NCBI RefSeq assembly: GCF_015558675.1
Contig: NZ_JADMOL010000001.1
Coordinates: 188,507-252,506, forward strand
Origin: Paenibacillus sp. 1001270B_150601_E10
GTDB lineage: Bacteria; Bacillota; Bacilli; Paenibacillales; Paenibacillaceae
Length of the DNA: 64,000 nt
Direction: 5' to 3'
Shown: positions 34,843 to 43,629 of the stretch, piece by piece
Position numbering within the stretch: the stretch's first letter is position 1
Layout of the letters: the number at the start of each line of letters is the position of its first letter
Program-made: the position numbers and the translations under genes
Notes under the pieces: model-generated
Told to the model about the DNA's origin: nothing
Database searches by the model: none
The model's input: the letters and a program-made list of their open reading frames with translations, nothing else

Positions 34843-37698
34843 TTAATCTTGTTCTTGAAACCAAGTTTCAATACGAGGGACAAGCTGATCCGTCGCCATA
34901 TGCTCCATCTTAGGACCAGGCAGAGAATATAAGAAATGCTTGCCGTAGCTTGTCTCAATAACTCTCGTATCATAGATAATAACGATCCCTTTATCTTGGG
35001 ATGTTCGGACTAATCGTCCAAAGCCTTGTTTAAAGCGAATGACTGCCTGTGGTACAGCAAGCTTACGGAATGGATTCTGCTTATCACGCTTTAACCGATC
35101 TGATTTAGCCTCAAAGAGAGGGTGATTTGGCGGCTGAAAAGGAAGTCTCACTATCGCGAGACAGGTTAATGCCTCACCAGGGATATCTACCCCTTCCCAG
35201 AAGCTGCTCGTGCCTAACAATACCGAGGCAGATTGCTCTTGGAAGCGCTTTGTCAGCTTACTTCGATTGCCGCTGTCCATTCCTTGCCCCAACACTTGGA
35301 TTCCTTTTGGCTGCAAAGCCTCTTTAAGGGGCTCATAGACGTCCTTCAGCATACGATAAGAGGTAAACAAGACAAGCATTCTTCCCTTGGTCGCAACTGC
35401 GACCTCAGCCAATGATTCCGCCAACTTGCCGTTAAAATGCGCATCGTAAGCGCCTCGAACCGTAGGAAAATCCCTTGGAATCACAACTAGCGCCTGCTCT
35501 CGATAGCGAAACGGCGATGGAAGAATGACATTGTTTACTCTTCCTTCGGCGGCCGCAGCTTTTAAGCCTATCTGTTCCTCAATATATTGGAAGGATTTAT
35601 CTACAGAAAGTGTTGCTGATGTAAGAATAACGCTCTTCTTTGGCTCGAAGAAATATCGATTCAGCTGCTCGCTTACATCAACAGGCACAGCATACATTTG
35701 CACGGATTTAAACTTAAATTGTGCATTTGCTTCCATCCAATATACCGTATCGGGGTCTGTCCCTTGAATGAATTGTCTAAATTCATCACGTACGGTTGCA
35801 ATCTCTTTAAATAAGCCTGCAACATCAACAACCGCACTCTGAAGCTCCTCATCATCATCCAAGTCCTTCCACTCGTTTACAAGCTTCTCACCCGTTCTTA
35901 CAATATCGCTTAGTCTTGCATGAACATCCTGCTCCAGTTCATGTACCGCATTCCAAGCATCCGGCCGACTTGAAGCTTTCAGACGCAGCACGGTCTGACC
36001 CGCTTCAGCTTGTCCGGATTCAGTTGATGGCATAAGCTGATACAGCGCATCATACAGCCTGTCCCACACGTCACGTGCTTCGAGCAGCTGTGCGTACTGT
36101 TTCTCTATTCCATCCGCCCATATGAGCGCTTTTTCATTACCGGATAATCGAAGCTTGGTCTGTAGGAGTGAAAGAGCTCCATTCTTACTATCTTTAAACA
36201 ATCGAACAAATGGATGAATCAATGAGAAATACTGTAAGTGAACGCCGAGATGCTTGCCAGCGGTCTCCTCAAAGTGATGTGCCTCATCAATGACCAAATG
36301 TTCATAAGAAGGCAGCAGACGATGATCTGCGATCACATCCGTGAACAGCAGCGAATGATTCGTAATTATCACGTCTGACAAGTTTGCGTCATTTTTGGCA
36401 CGGTGATAAAAGCATCTTCTAAACCACGGGCAAGCTCGGTTCAGACATGAGTCGCTGTCACTTGCAACAGTATCCCAGAAATCTGCTCCTTTATGGATGA
36501 GATGGAGCTCCTCATCATCGCCTGTCTCCGTCTGGCTTAACCACACCATCATCTGAGCAGCAGTCAGTACATCGTCTCTCGCATGAACAAATTCCCTATA
36601 GTTTATCTTATGCTCGAACTTGCGCAAACACAAATAGTGGCTTCTTCCCTTTAGGATAGAAGCTTTAAATGGCACCGGAACAATCTTCGACAGCAGCGGC
36701 AAATCCCGATGTCGCAACTGCTCCTGCAGATTGATCGTGTGTGTGCTAACAATCACTTTCTTTTCGTTCTTAACACTATGATAGATGGAAGGCAGCAAAT
36801 ATCCAAGGGACTTACCTGTCCCCGTTCCAGCCTCTATCAATAAATGCTGATCCTGCTCTAAGCTCTCCATTACGGCGTTAAACATCTGCTCTTGAGCATC
36901 GCGTGTTTCATAATTGGATAGTTGAGTCTGTAGGTTATGCTTCACTTGATCCATGAATGCAGAAAAGGAAACATCCTTTAGCGCCTCTTCCTCCAACCCT
37001 TCACGCGGTGGCAACTCATCTGTCCATTCCTCTACCTTAAAGGCAAGTTGTCGAAATGGTGAAATATGTGGATCATCTCGAAGGCCTGCGGCAGCTTGCT
37101 CGCGTTCCACTAGCTTATTATACAAAAGCCAGCCGAGATCTCTCTCCTCTTCCCCTAACAAATCAACAATCCGCTGAAGCGTTAATAGCGGCAAGTCATC
37201 AATGGCTTCTAGACAGCGAATTAGAATCTCTGCTGTTGCAAGCGCATCGCTATCCGCCTGATGCGGCCTGTCATGGGTTAAGCCAAACGTGCTCGCCACA
37301 TTGCCAAGCTGGTAGGACGTTAAGGAAGGGAATAAAATGCGAAGCAGTTCTATGGTATCCAGTATTCGACCTGTAAATGGCAAATACCCCGATTGCTCAA
37401 GTGCATTCTTTAAGTATTGATAATCAAAGGCAACATTGTGCCCTACTAGTATGACATCATTCAGCAGAGGAACCATGCCCGTCATCGCTTCGTCAAGATC
37501 AGGCGCATCGTGAACCATCTGATCTGTGATTCCTGTTAATTGGGTGATAAATTCAGGTATCGGCACGCTAGGGCGAACTAACGTATGATACTCTCGTTCT
37601 ATAGAAAGATTATCACCGAGTACAACAAGTCCGATCTGGATGATCTCATCTCCAGGCTGGTTCCCTGTTGTTTCAAAGTCCAAAACGGCAAATCTCAT
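34843..37698 (-). CDS. dinG: DinG-family helicase with N-terminal DEDDh exonuclease
   Basis: 951 residues. Residues 1-170 form a DEDDh 3'-5' exonuclease domain (VLDFETTG, GHNVAFDYQYL, HQADSDALAT). The rest is an XPD-like superfamily 2 helicase with Walker A EAGTGTGKSLGYLLP, DEAH box VIDEAHHFEE and C-terminal VRLPFQPPNHP and GFGRLVRTSQDKG. Four cysteines lie where XPD/DinG helicases bind a [4Fe-4S] cluster: one in HYLCLRKF and three in CLNRACPWFRRC. The start at 37698 (MRFAVLDFETTG) has AGAGGA nine bases upstream. The location between panD and tseB follows the B. subtilis order. Confidence 0.92.
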   Translation of the reverse strand: MRFAVLDFETTGNQPGDEIIQIGLVVLGDNLSIEREYHTLVRPSVPIPEFITQLTGITDQMVHDAPDLDEAMTGMVPLLNDVILVGHNVAFDYQYLKNALEQSGYLPFTGRILDTIELLRILFPSLTSYQLGNVASTFGLTHDRPHQADSDALATAEILIRCLEAIDDLPLLTLQRIVDLLGEEERDLGWLLYNKLVEREQAAAGLRDDPHISPFRQLAFKVEEWTDELPPREGLEEEALKDVSFSAFMDQVKHNLQTQLSNYETRDAQEQMFNAVMESLEQDQHLLIEAGTGTGKSLGYLLPSIYHSVKNEKKVIVSTHTINLQEQLRHRDLPLLSKIVPVPFKASILKGRSHYLCLRKFEHKINYREFVHARDDVLTAAQMMVWLSQTETGDDEELHLIHKGADFWDTVASDSDSCLNRACPWFRRCFYHRAKNDANLSDVIITNHSLLFTDVIADHRLLPSYEHLVIDEAHHFEETAGKHLGVHLQYFSLIHPFVRLFKDSKNGALSLLQTKLRLSGNEKALIWADGIEKQYAQLLEARDVWDRLYDALYQLMPSTESGQAEAGQTVLRLKASSRPDAWNAVHELEQDVHARLSDIVRTGEKLVNEWKDLDDDEELQSAVVDVAGLFKEIATVRDEFRQFIQGTDPDTVYWMEANAQFKFKSVQMYAVPVDVSEQLNRYFFEPKKSVILTSATLSVDKSFQYIEEQIGLKAAAAEGRVNNVILPSPFRYREQALVVIPRDFPTVRGAYDAHFNGKLAESLAEVAVATKGRMLVLFTSYRMLKDVYEPLKEALQPKGIQVLGQGMDSGNRSKLTKRFQEQSASVLLGTSSFWEGVDIPGEALTCLAIVRLPFQPPNHPLFEAKSDRLKRDKQNPFRKLAVPQAVIRFKQGFGRLVRTSQDKGIVIIYDTRVIETSYGKHFLYSLPGPKMEHMATDQLVPRIETWFQEQD

Positions 37699-37806
37699 TC
37701 TCACAATTCCTCTCAACTTCTGATGCTTTTAGCATAACAGATGTTCGGTCATTTGGAAATGACTAGAGGGCAACATCTTACGAAAAGACGTTCCCCTCTT
37801 GACTAT

Positions 37807-38544
37807 TCAAGCCATATATTCCATTCTTTTCTCGCCATACTGCAGTACTCCGCTATTGTGCATGCAAGCCTTAATATTAGAGATCGGCTCAGGTATGGTC
37901 GGATCTGCAAAGTGGGCTTTTTGGAAGTATTGCTGTGCTTTTTCGGTATTCTTGTACATGGCCTGAATACAGCCTAAGGCATTGTACGCAAGGGCCTTCA
38001 GCTTTTTATTTTCCGTTAAAGGAATGATAAAGTGAAAATGACTGCAGGCTTCCTGCGCACGGCCCAACAACAAATAAGAAAAACCTAAATAAATGCGTGC
38101 CATCATAGAATCAGGCTGAACACGAATTGCACGTTCCAAGTGCCTTATGGCTTGTTCATACATCTTAAGAATAAAATACCCTTGTCCACACTGCAGTGAA
38201 TCTTGACAGCTCATATCATCTACGGGAGCTGGAGCTTGATCTGCCACCTTATCTTGGCAAACCTGCATCAGCTTCTTGGAAGAGGCCGCAGATTGTGATG
38301 AAGAAGCTGTTGCCTGAACGGTTTCACCTTGAGAGAATAATACCGCATCCAGATTATTCTCGGTGCGAACAAGCGCCAGCTTCTCTTCAAAGCGGAGCCA
38401 TTCCTCCACGATCTGATCGCTCATGGAATGGAGCAAAGATAACTGACGGTCAAGCTCTTGCTTCTCTTCTTGCTTTGCAGTCGGATAATGCTTCAGAATA
38501 TCGTCCAACAACTCATTCATCGTCGCGAACATGTGCTGCAACAC
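37807..38544 (-). CDS. TPR-repeat protein of unknown function
   Basis: 245 residues. A helical N-terminal half with a Ser/Ala-rich linker is followed by about three tetratricopeptide repeats (CGQGYFILKMYEQAIRHLERAIRVQPDS, ARIYLGFSYLLLGRAQEACSHF, ALAYNALGCIQAMYKNTEKAQQYF, the last ending HFADPTIPE). Such repeats bind other proteins; no partner can be named. The start is GTG at 38544 with AAGGTGGG seven bases upstream. It sits between panD and dinG in the same direction. Confidence 0.8.
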   Translation of the reverse strand: MLQHMFATMNELLDDILKHYPTAKQEEKQELDRQLSLLHSMSDQIVEEWLRFEEKLALVRTENNLDAVLFSQGETVQATASSSQSAASSKKLMQVCQDKVADQAPAPVDDMSCQDSLQCGQGYFILKMYEQAIRHLERAIRVQPDSMMARIYLGFSYLLLGRAQEACSHFHFIIPLTENKKLKALAYNALGCIQAMYKNTEKAQQYFQKAHFADPTIPEPISNIKACMHNSGVLQYGEKRMEYMA

Positions 38545-38662
38545 GTTTCATCCCACCTTCAGCTGTGATGCTTACGATTGTTGTGCGGCTCATGTTCATT
38601 TTGTGTACGTCAGACCTATTTCATCCGAACCAATGTTTCCTGTCCAAGTGCGCCCAAAAAGA

Positions 38663-39046
38663 TTAACGTATGGTTGCGTGAAGCTCTTCCTTGGCAACCT
38701 CGACAGGTTGATTGCGTTCATTGACGAAGACCACTTTGGGTTCGTATGATTTTGCTTCTTCATTCGTCATTGCAGCATAGGAAATAATGATAACATTATC
38801 CCCAGGCTGAACGAGCCGTGCAGCTGCGCCGTTAAGACATATCACGCCAGAGTGGCGCTTGCCTGTAATGACGTAAGTCTCTAAGCGCGCTCCATTGTTA
38901 TTATTCACAATTTGCACCTTTTCATTAGGCAAAATATCCGCCTGCTCCATAAGTTCTTCATCAATCGTAATACTGCCTACATAGTTTAGATTTGCCTCCG
39001 TCACCGTTGCACGGTGAATCTTGGACTTCATCATTTCACGGAACAT
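38663..39046 (-). CDS. panD: Aspartate 1-decarboxylase precursor
   Basis: A 127-residue pyruvoyl enzyme that makes beta-alanine. The proenzyme self-cleaves between Gly24 and Ser25 in YVGSITID; the serine becomes the pyruvoyl group. Other landmarks are [16 protein letters not shown] and [20 protein letters not shown]. It starts 3 bases after panC with AAAGGGG upstream and completes the panBCD operon. Confidence 0.96.
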   Translation of the reverse strand: MFREMMKSKIHRATVTEANLNYVGSITIDEELMEQADILPNEKVQIVNNNNGARLETYVITGKRHSGVICLNGAAARLVQPGDNVIIISYAAMTNEEAKSYEPKVVFVNERNQPVEVAKEELHATIR

Positions 39047-39049
39047 GGG

Positions 39050-39931
39050 TTATTCCCCTTTCGACATTGGAATCCGGATGTTATCGATTAAACGTGTGTT
39101 ACCGAAGCGAACAGCTAGTGCGATAAGAATATCCGAATGCTGCTGTGGAAGCTTGGCATCCTTAGGGAGTCCTTCCAAGCTAGGGAACGAAACGATCTCC
39201 ACGTAATCAATATCCGCTAAAGGCGCAGTCAGAATATGATCGATAATGCCCACTTTCACCTCTTCAACGGTATGCGACTCTGTTTCGACCGCTTGAGAAG
39301 CCTGTTTTAGCGCTTGAGACAGCGCAAGCGCCTGCTGTCTTTCTTCTTCGGACAAGTACACATTTCGCGAACTTAGAGCCAATCCATCATGCTCCCTCAC
39401 GATAGGGCAAGGAATAATTTCGACATCCATATTCAAATCCTGCACCATTTGCTGGATAACAGCTACCTGCTGAGCATCCTTCATCCCAAAATAAGCGCGA
39501 TCTGGCTGAATCATATGAAACAGCTTAGAGACAACGGTTGTTACCCCGTCAAAGTGCCCTGGACGGGATGCGCCGCATAATGACCCCGTAAGGTCGGCAA
39601 CGACTACTTTCGTCTTCGTTGGCTTAGGATACATCTCTTCAACAGCAGGCAGGAAAGCAATATCGATTCCACAGCGTTCTGCAGTAGCAAGATCGCGATC
39701 CTCGTTTCTAGGATAGCGATCCAAGTCTTCATTCGGCCCAAACTGAATCGGATTTACAAAAATACTAAGTACGGAATATTCATTCTCAGCTGCTGCGCGC
39801 TCCATCAGACTTGCATGACCTTGATGCAAGTATCCCATCGTTGGCACGAATCCTACAGAAGCGTCGGGATGCTGTTTTCGATATGCTTTTATTTCGGCTC
39901 TTAATTCTTCTACTGTCCGAACGACTTTCAC
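39050..39931 (-). CDS. panC: Pantothenate synthetase
   Basis: A 293-residue ligase joining pantoate and beta-alanine with ATP. It has the HIGH-type motif GFVPTMGYLHQGHASLM, the KMSKS-like LSSRNVYLS, and FVNPIQFGPNEDLDRYPR and FGMKDAQQVAVIQQM segments. The start is GTG at 39931, directly after the panB stop codon, with GGTGGAG upstream. Confidence 0.96.
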   Translation of the reverse strand: MKVVRTVEELRAEIKAYRKQHPDASVGFVPTMGYLHQGHASLMERAAAENEYSVLSIFVNPIQFGPNEDLDRYPRNEDRDLATAERCGIDIAFLPAVEEMYPKPTKTKVVVADLTGSLCGASRPGHFDGVTTVVSKLFHMIQPDRAYFGMKDAQQVAVIQQMVQDLNMDVEIIPCPIVREHDGLALSSRNVYLSEEERQQALALSQALKQASQAVETESHTVEEVKVGIIDHILTAPLADIDYVEIVSFPSLEGLPKDAKLPQQHSDILIALAVRFGNTRLIDNIRIPMSKGE

Positions 39932-40798
39932 TTAAGACTCCACCTTTCCATGCCCATACAAGCTTTCCAGCACTTGATCATCTGCACGAAACGAATGTTC
40001 CTCTGCTGGGAATGAGCGTTCCTTCACATCTTTTACATACTGCTCTACGCTGCTTCTAACCACTGCGCCGATATCCGCATAGGTTTTCACAAATCGCTTT
40101 TCGCGATAGGAAGACGTATATTTTAAAATATCATGGAATACGAGCACTTGGCCGTCCGTTTGAGAGCCTGCGCCTATTCCAATTGTAGGAATGGCAAGCT
40201 TTTTCGAAATCATCTCCGCGACTTGCTCCGTTACAAGTTCAAGCACGACTGCACAGGCACCGGCACGCTCTAGTGCTAGGGCATCTTGAAGTAAACGCTC
40301 TGCATCCTCAGGCGTTTTGCCCTGCACGCGGTAGCCCCCGATTTGATGGACTGCTTGTGGAGTGAGTCCGATATGGCCGACCACCGGAACACCTGCTTTT
40401 GTACAGGCATCAACCATGAGCGCAATTTCGATGCCACCTTCCATCTTCACTGCATTCGCTTGGCCTTCCTGCATCAAGCGACGAACCCCTTGCAAGGTTT
40501 CGCTTACTGTACTGTTGTAGGTCATAAACGGCATATCTGCTACGACAAAAGTATCAGGTGCCCCTCGGCGAACAGCTCTCGTATGATACACCATATCATC
40601 TATCGTTACAGGTAAAGTCGAGTCATAGCCTAATACGACGTTGCCCAAAGAATCTCCAACCAAAATCATATCAATGCCCGCTTCTTCGACGAGCGCGGCA
40701 GAAGGATAATCATAAGCGGTCACCATCGTAATCGGTTCACGCTTTTCCTTCATCTGTTTCATTTTCACAATGCTGAGCGGTTGCTTCTTCATTGCCAT
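39932..40798 (-). CDS. panB: 3-methyl-2-oxobutanoate hydroxymethyltransferase
   Basis: A 288-residue enzyme for the first committed step of pantothenate synthesis (oxoisovalerate to ketopantoate). Landmarks: MVTAYDYPSAALVEEAGIDMILVGDSLG, KMEGGIEIA, and GIGAGSQTDGQVLV. The start at 40798 (MAMKKQPLS) has AAAGGAG eight bases upstream. It is the first gene of panBCD, preceded by a long structured leader. Confidence 0.95.
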   Translation of the reverse strand: MAMKKQPLSIVKMKQMKEKREPITMVTAYDYPSAALVEEAGIDMILVGDSLGNVVLGYDSTLPVTIDDMVYHTRAVRRGAPDTFVVADMPFMTYNSTVSETLQGVRRLMQEGQANAVKMEGGIEIALMVDACTKAGVPVVGHIGLTPQAVHQIGGYRVQGKTPEDAERLLQDALALERAGACAVVLELVTEQVAEMISKKLAIPTIGIGAGSQTDGQVLVFHDILKYTSSYREKRFVKTYADIGAVVRSSVEQYVKDVKERSFPAEEHSFRADDQVLESLYGHGKVES

Positions 40799-41042
40799 TT
40801 CATCATCTCCTTTTGTCAGACTTCTCTTTTTAGTTTGCGCAAAACAAAAAAACCTTTTAGTGTTTCCACCAAAAAGGTCCCAAAGCAAAAAAGAGGTCGC
40901 ATGCGACGCACTTTCTGTCTCGGTCCCCAAGGCTCAGAGCAGAATTCGCTGCAATAACAAGGAATATGTACTTGTCTGTCAGCACTGTTGCTTTGTTCTG
41001 CTAGTGCAGTTCTTTTCAGATACCGCCTACGTGCATAGTATA
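40799..41042 (-). promoter_or_regulatory. Structured leader of panBCD with two terminator-like hairpins
   Basis: A sigma-A type -10 (TATACT on the minus strand, 41037-41042) follows birA; the -35 is poor. The ~240-base leader then contains several short hairpins (GCACT/AGTGC, ACAAG/CTTGT, GCAG/CTGC), a palindrome GTCGCATGCGAC (40896-40907) followed by CTC and six T, and a second terminator with ACCTTTT/AAAAGGT arms (about 40851-40877) followed by seven T. Two terminators before the first gene suggest attenuation. The conserved 'pan' RNA motif is known upstream of pantothenate genes in Bacillota, but I cannot confirm a match by eye. No T-box sequence is present. Confidence 0.5.
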
Positions 41043-41064
41043 GCAAAATTATTCGACAGTTTCA

Positions 41065-42033
41065 CTACATAAAATGAACATCCCCAGAGAACACCTTGCG
41101 ATATTGTCCGTCACTGCCAAGCAGCACAAGTGCACCGCTATCATCTAGGCCCTGCGCAACACCGCTCACTTCACCATAGGGAGTATCTACTGTTATCGTA
41201 CGTCCAATCGTTATGCTTTGTGCTTCCCATAACGTACGCACCGGCCCGAATCCTTGCTCCTCATACAATTGGTATAATTGCTCCCATTCATAGAGAATCT
41301 CAGTGACAAGAGATGCTCGGTCAACCTCTTTACCAGATGCGATCTTTAAAGACGTCGCTTTTGTCATAATTTCTTCCGGATAATCCTGCTCGTCAAGGTT
41401 AACGCTAATTCCTATCCCGGCTATTACACTAAGCAGGCGCTCATCCTCAGCGAAGGATTCAAGCAGAATCCCGCATATTTTGCACTCGTCCACAAGCAAG
41501 TCATTCGGCCACTTTATGCCAACCTCGATGGGCACTACACGCTTTATCGCTCTGCAGGTTGCGACAGCGGTCAAGAGCGTCAGATGGGGCATAAATTGCA
41601 GCGGAATCTTTGGCTTTAGCACCAAGCTCATCCAAATGCCTTTGCCTGGAGGTGAATGCCACGAGCGGTTGCGGCGCCCTCTGCCAGAGGTTTGCTCCTC
41701 TGCAAGTACTAACGCTCCCTCAGAGGCGCCTGCCTTCGCCCAAGCCAACGCTTCGTTTTGGGTTGATTCCGTCTTGCTCAACAGCTTCAATTGACGACCG
41801 AATACCGCTGTCTTCAGCTTAAGCAGCAGCGTGCGTTCATCCAGGCGCGTCGGCTGCTGGATGAGTCGGTAACCAAGCTTCGGAACCGCTTCAAACTCAT
41901 AGCCCTTCGCCCGAAGACGGTTAATCTGCTTCCACACCGCTGTCCGGGAGATATTCCATTCTCGACTAATCTGTTCCCCAGAAATATATTCATTCGGATG
42001 GTTTTTAAACCATTCCAGCAATCGATCACTCAC
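41065..42033 (-). CDS. birA: Biotin-[acetyl-CoA-carboxylase] ligase / biotin repressor
   Basis: A 322-residue bifunctional protein. The N-terminal helix-turn-helix (residues 1-60: YISGEQISREWNISRTAVWKQINRLRAKGY) binds DNA. The ligase domain has the biotinyl-AMP loop GRGRRNRSWHSPPGKGIWMSL and GIKWPNDLLVDECKICGILLE. A small C-terminal SH3-like domain follows (SITIGRTITVDTPYGEVSG). The start is GTG at 42033 with AAAGGTGG seven bases upstream. It lies downstream of cca in the same direction, as in B. subtilis. Confidence 0.93.
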   Translation of the reverse strand: MSDRLLEWFKNHPNEYISGEQISREWNISRTAVWKQINRLRAKGYEFEAVPKLGYRLIQQPTRLDERTLLLKLKTAVFGRQLKLLSKTESTQNEALAWAKAGASEGALVLAEEQTSGRGRRNRSWHSPPGKGIWMSLVLKPKIPLQFMPHLTLLTAVATCRAIKRVVPIEVGIKWPNDLLVDECKICGILLESFAEDERLLSVIAGIGISVNLDEQDYPEEIMTKATSLKIASGKEVDRASLVTEILYEWEQLYQLYEEQGFGPVRTLWEAQSITIGRTITVDTPYGEVSGVAQGLDDSGALVLLGSDGQYRKVFSGDVHFM

Positions 42034-42193
42034 AGCAATCCCACCTTTCATCTAAACCAATGGCAAAGCTACCCGCCATTTATTACCTAAAAATGCAATA
42101 TGAACGGAATGAGCTTCTTTAATTCACAATGACTTTACCTTATATGAACACCTATGAACATCTCTTAGTCCATCACATCACTGACTATAGGAG

Positions 42194-43606
42194 CTATTTC
42201 GCATGCAGATGCTGATCCATCCATAGCTTGGCTGATTGCTTCTGACTCGTTGGAAGTGGATCAACCGTTCCCAGAGCAGCTTCAAGAAAAACGTGCTCCA
42301 AGCATTCTCTAACCCAAGCCCCTGCAGGTTGATCCGTCAACTGAAGGAGCTGCTTTCCGTTCACATGCAGTTCAGAGAGCTTTTTGACGGGCATGGCATC
42401 GATCCATGACGATGCCATGTTGTTCAACAGCTGGATGCCCTCGCTGCAATACGAGGGCTTAAGCGTGGCGATGAGGCTATTGGCAAGGCCGCAGGAGCGA
42501 GACTTCGGCTCCTGCTTGCCACGCTCAGCCGCTGCTGCAGCCGCATGGGCCAATGCCCGGCTGCAGCGAAGCGCTCCGCGCACGGCGTTCTCCCCATAGC
42601 GGAGAACGGCCTGCGCGACAGCACGACGCAAAGGAGCATGCTCTGCCTTTGCGTCGTGCTCGCTTGAGGAAGACGCCATGTAAGCAGCGGCTGCTTCCTC
42701 AAGCCTTGTATAGGCGCCGAGGACGCTCAGTATCGCGTCCTGCTGCGCCTTAGAGAGACGCAGCGAGCGTGCATCCTGCGCTGCGTCTTCCTCCGTCGCG
42801 CCAATTCCGAGCGCGACCAAAGCAAAGCGCAGCTCGGGCGTCTCCACATACCCGAGCGCGCCGTAGACGGGCAGCCATGCAGGCCCGTCCGGCTCCACTG
42901 CAATACGAAGCGGCTCCTTCGTATGAGACAGCACCCCGCTTCGTAGAAGCATGCTCCAGCCTTTCGCAGGATCAGGCCCTTCCGTCAGCTTCCACAGCTC
43001 ATCGCGCACCCGCTCCATCGCAATATGCTGAAGTAAAGGCTTCTTCACCTTAATCCCGCGCCATACACTCTTCGCAATTCGCATCTTGAGCACCGATGCG
43101 AAGCGAATGCCGCGCAGTATGCGAAGCGCGTCCTCCGCAAAGCGATCCTCTGCGACACCCACTGCTCGAATGAGCCCTTTATTCAAATCCGCTTCGCCAT
43201 GGAATGGATCGTGAAGCTGGCCGTGACGATCCATCGCGATCGCATTCATCGTATAATCTCGCCGTCTCAAATCCTCTGTAAGATCAGTTATGTAATGAAC
43301 TTCAGAAGGACGGCGGTAATCGGCATATCCTTCTTCGGACCTAAAAGTCGTCACTTCATACGTATAAGTAGGCATAACGACTGTGACGGTCCCATGAGCA
43401 ATGCCAGTCGGAATGACACGCTCAAATAAGGAAGCCACGCGCGCAGGCTCTGCGGACGTGGCGATATCTACATCATGAACGGGTCGATCAAGAAGAATGT
43501 CCCTTACACAGCCGCCAACCAAATAAGCTTCATAGCCATGAGCCTCCAACTGCCTGATGACTTCATAGGCTTCTAAGTACAAGGAATCCTGCGGTGATCG
43601 CTTCAT
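42194..43606 (-). CDS. cca: CCA tRNA nucleotidyltransferase
   Basis: A 470-residue class II CCA-adding enzyme. The head domain has LVGGCVRDILLDRPVHDVDIATSA (GGxVRD and DxD metal residues), YEVTTFRSEEGYADYRRP, RDYTMNAIAMD and AEDALRILRGIRFAS. The C-terminal body is longer than the usual ~400 residues, with an Ala-rich low-complexity stretch (EEAAAAYMASSSS, HAAAAAAERGK) around residues 310-380. The DNA of this part (42392-42950) is much richer in G+C than its neighbours and is packed with inverted repeats, listed separately. The start has AAAGGAG eight bases upstream. Confidence 0.92.
   Translation of the reverse strand: MKRSPQDSLYLEAYEVIRQLEAHGYEAYLVGGCVRDILLDRPVHDVDIATSAEPARVASLFERVIPTGIAHGTVTVVMPTYTYEVTTFRSEEGYADYRRPSEVHYITDLTEDLRRRDYTMNAIAMDRHGQLHDPFHGEADLNKGLIRAVGVAEDRFAEDALRILRGIRFASVLKMRIAKSVWRGIKVKKPLLQHIAMERVRDELWKLTEGPDPAKGWSMLLRSGVLSHTKEPLRIAVEPDGPAWLPVYGALGYVETPELRFALVALGIGATEEDAAQDARSLRLSKAQQDAILSVLGAYTRLEEAAAAYMASSSSEHDAKAEHAPLRRAVAQAVLRYGENAVRGALRCSRALAHAAAAAAERGKQEPKSRSCGLANSLIATLKPSYCSEGIQLLNNMASSWIDAMPVKKLSELHVNGKQLLQLTDQPAGAWVRECLEHVFLEAALGTVDPLPTSQKQSAKLWMDQHLHAK
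42392..42950. repeat. Run of fourteen inverted repeats inside cca
   Basis: Arm pairs, in order: 42392-42401/42410-42419; 42437-42443/42452-42458; 42491-42498/42508-42515 (plus 42481-42486/42516-42521); 42534-42543/42558-42567; 42577-42593/42601-42617 (15 of 17 match); 42620-42634/42646-42660 (15 perfect); 42662-42672/42694-42704; 42712-42717/42745-42750 with 42721-42726/42735-42740 inside; 42756-42765/42779-42788; 42795-42801/42811-42817; 42832-42838/42851-42857; 42866-42872/42883-42889; 42903-42910/42917-42924; 42938-42942/42946-42950. Loops are 3-21 bases (most 3-14). The hairpins follow one another almost without gaps while the reading frame stays open. Confidence 0.85.
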
Positions 43607-43629
43607 TCATAATGCTCCTTTACATTCAC

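Noticed and set aside
42384-43053. Several plus-strand frames opposite cca (71-94 codons)
   Set aside because: High G+C in this part of cca suppresses stop codons in all frames; no ribosome sites or motifs.
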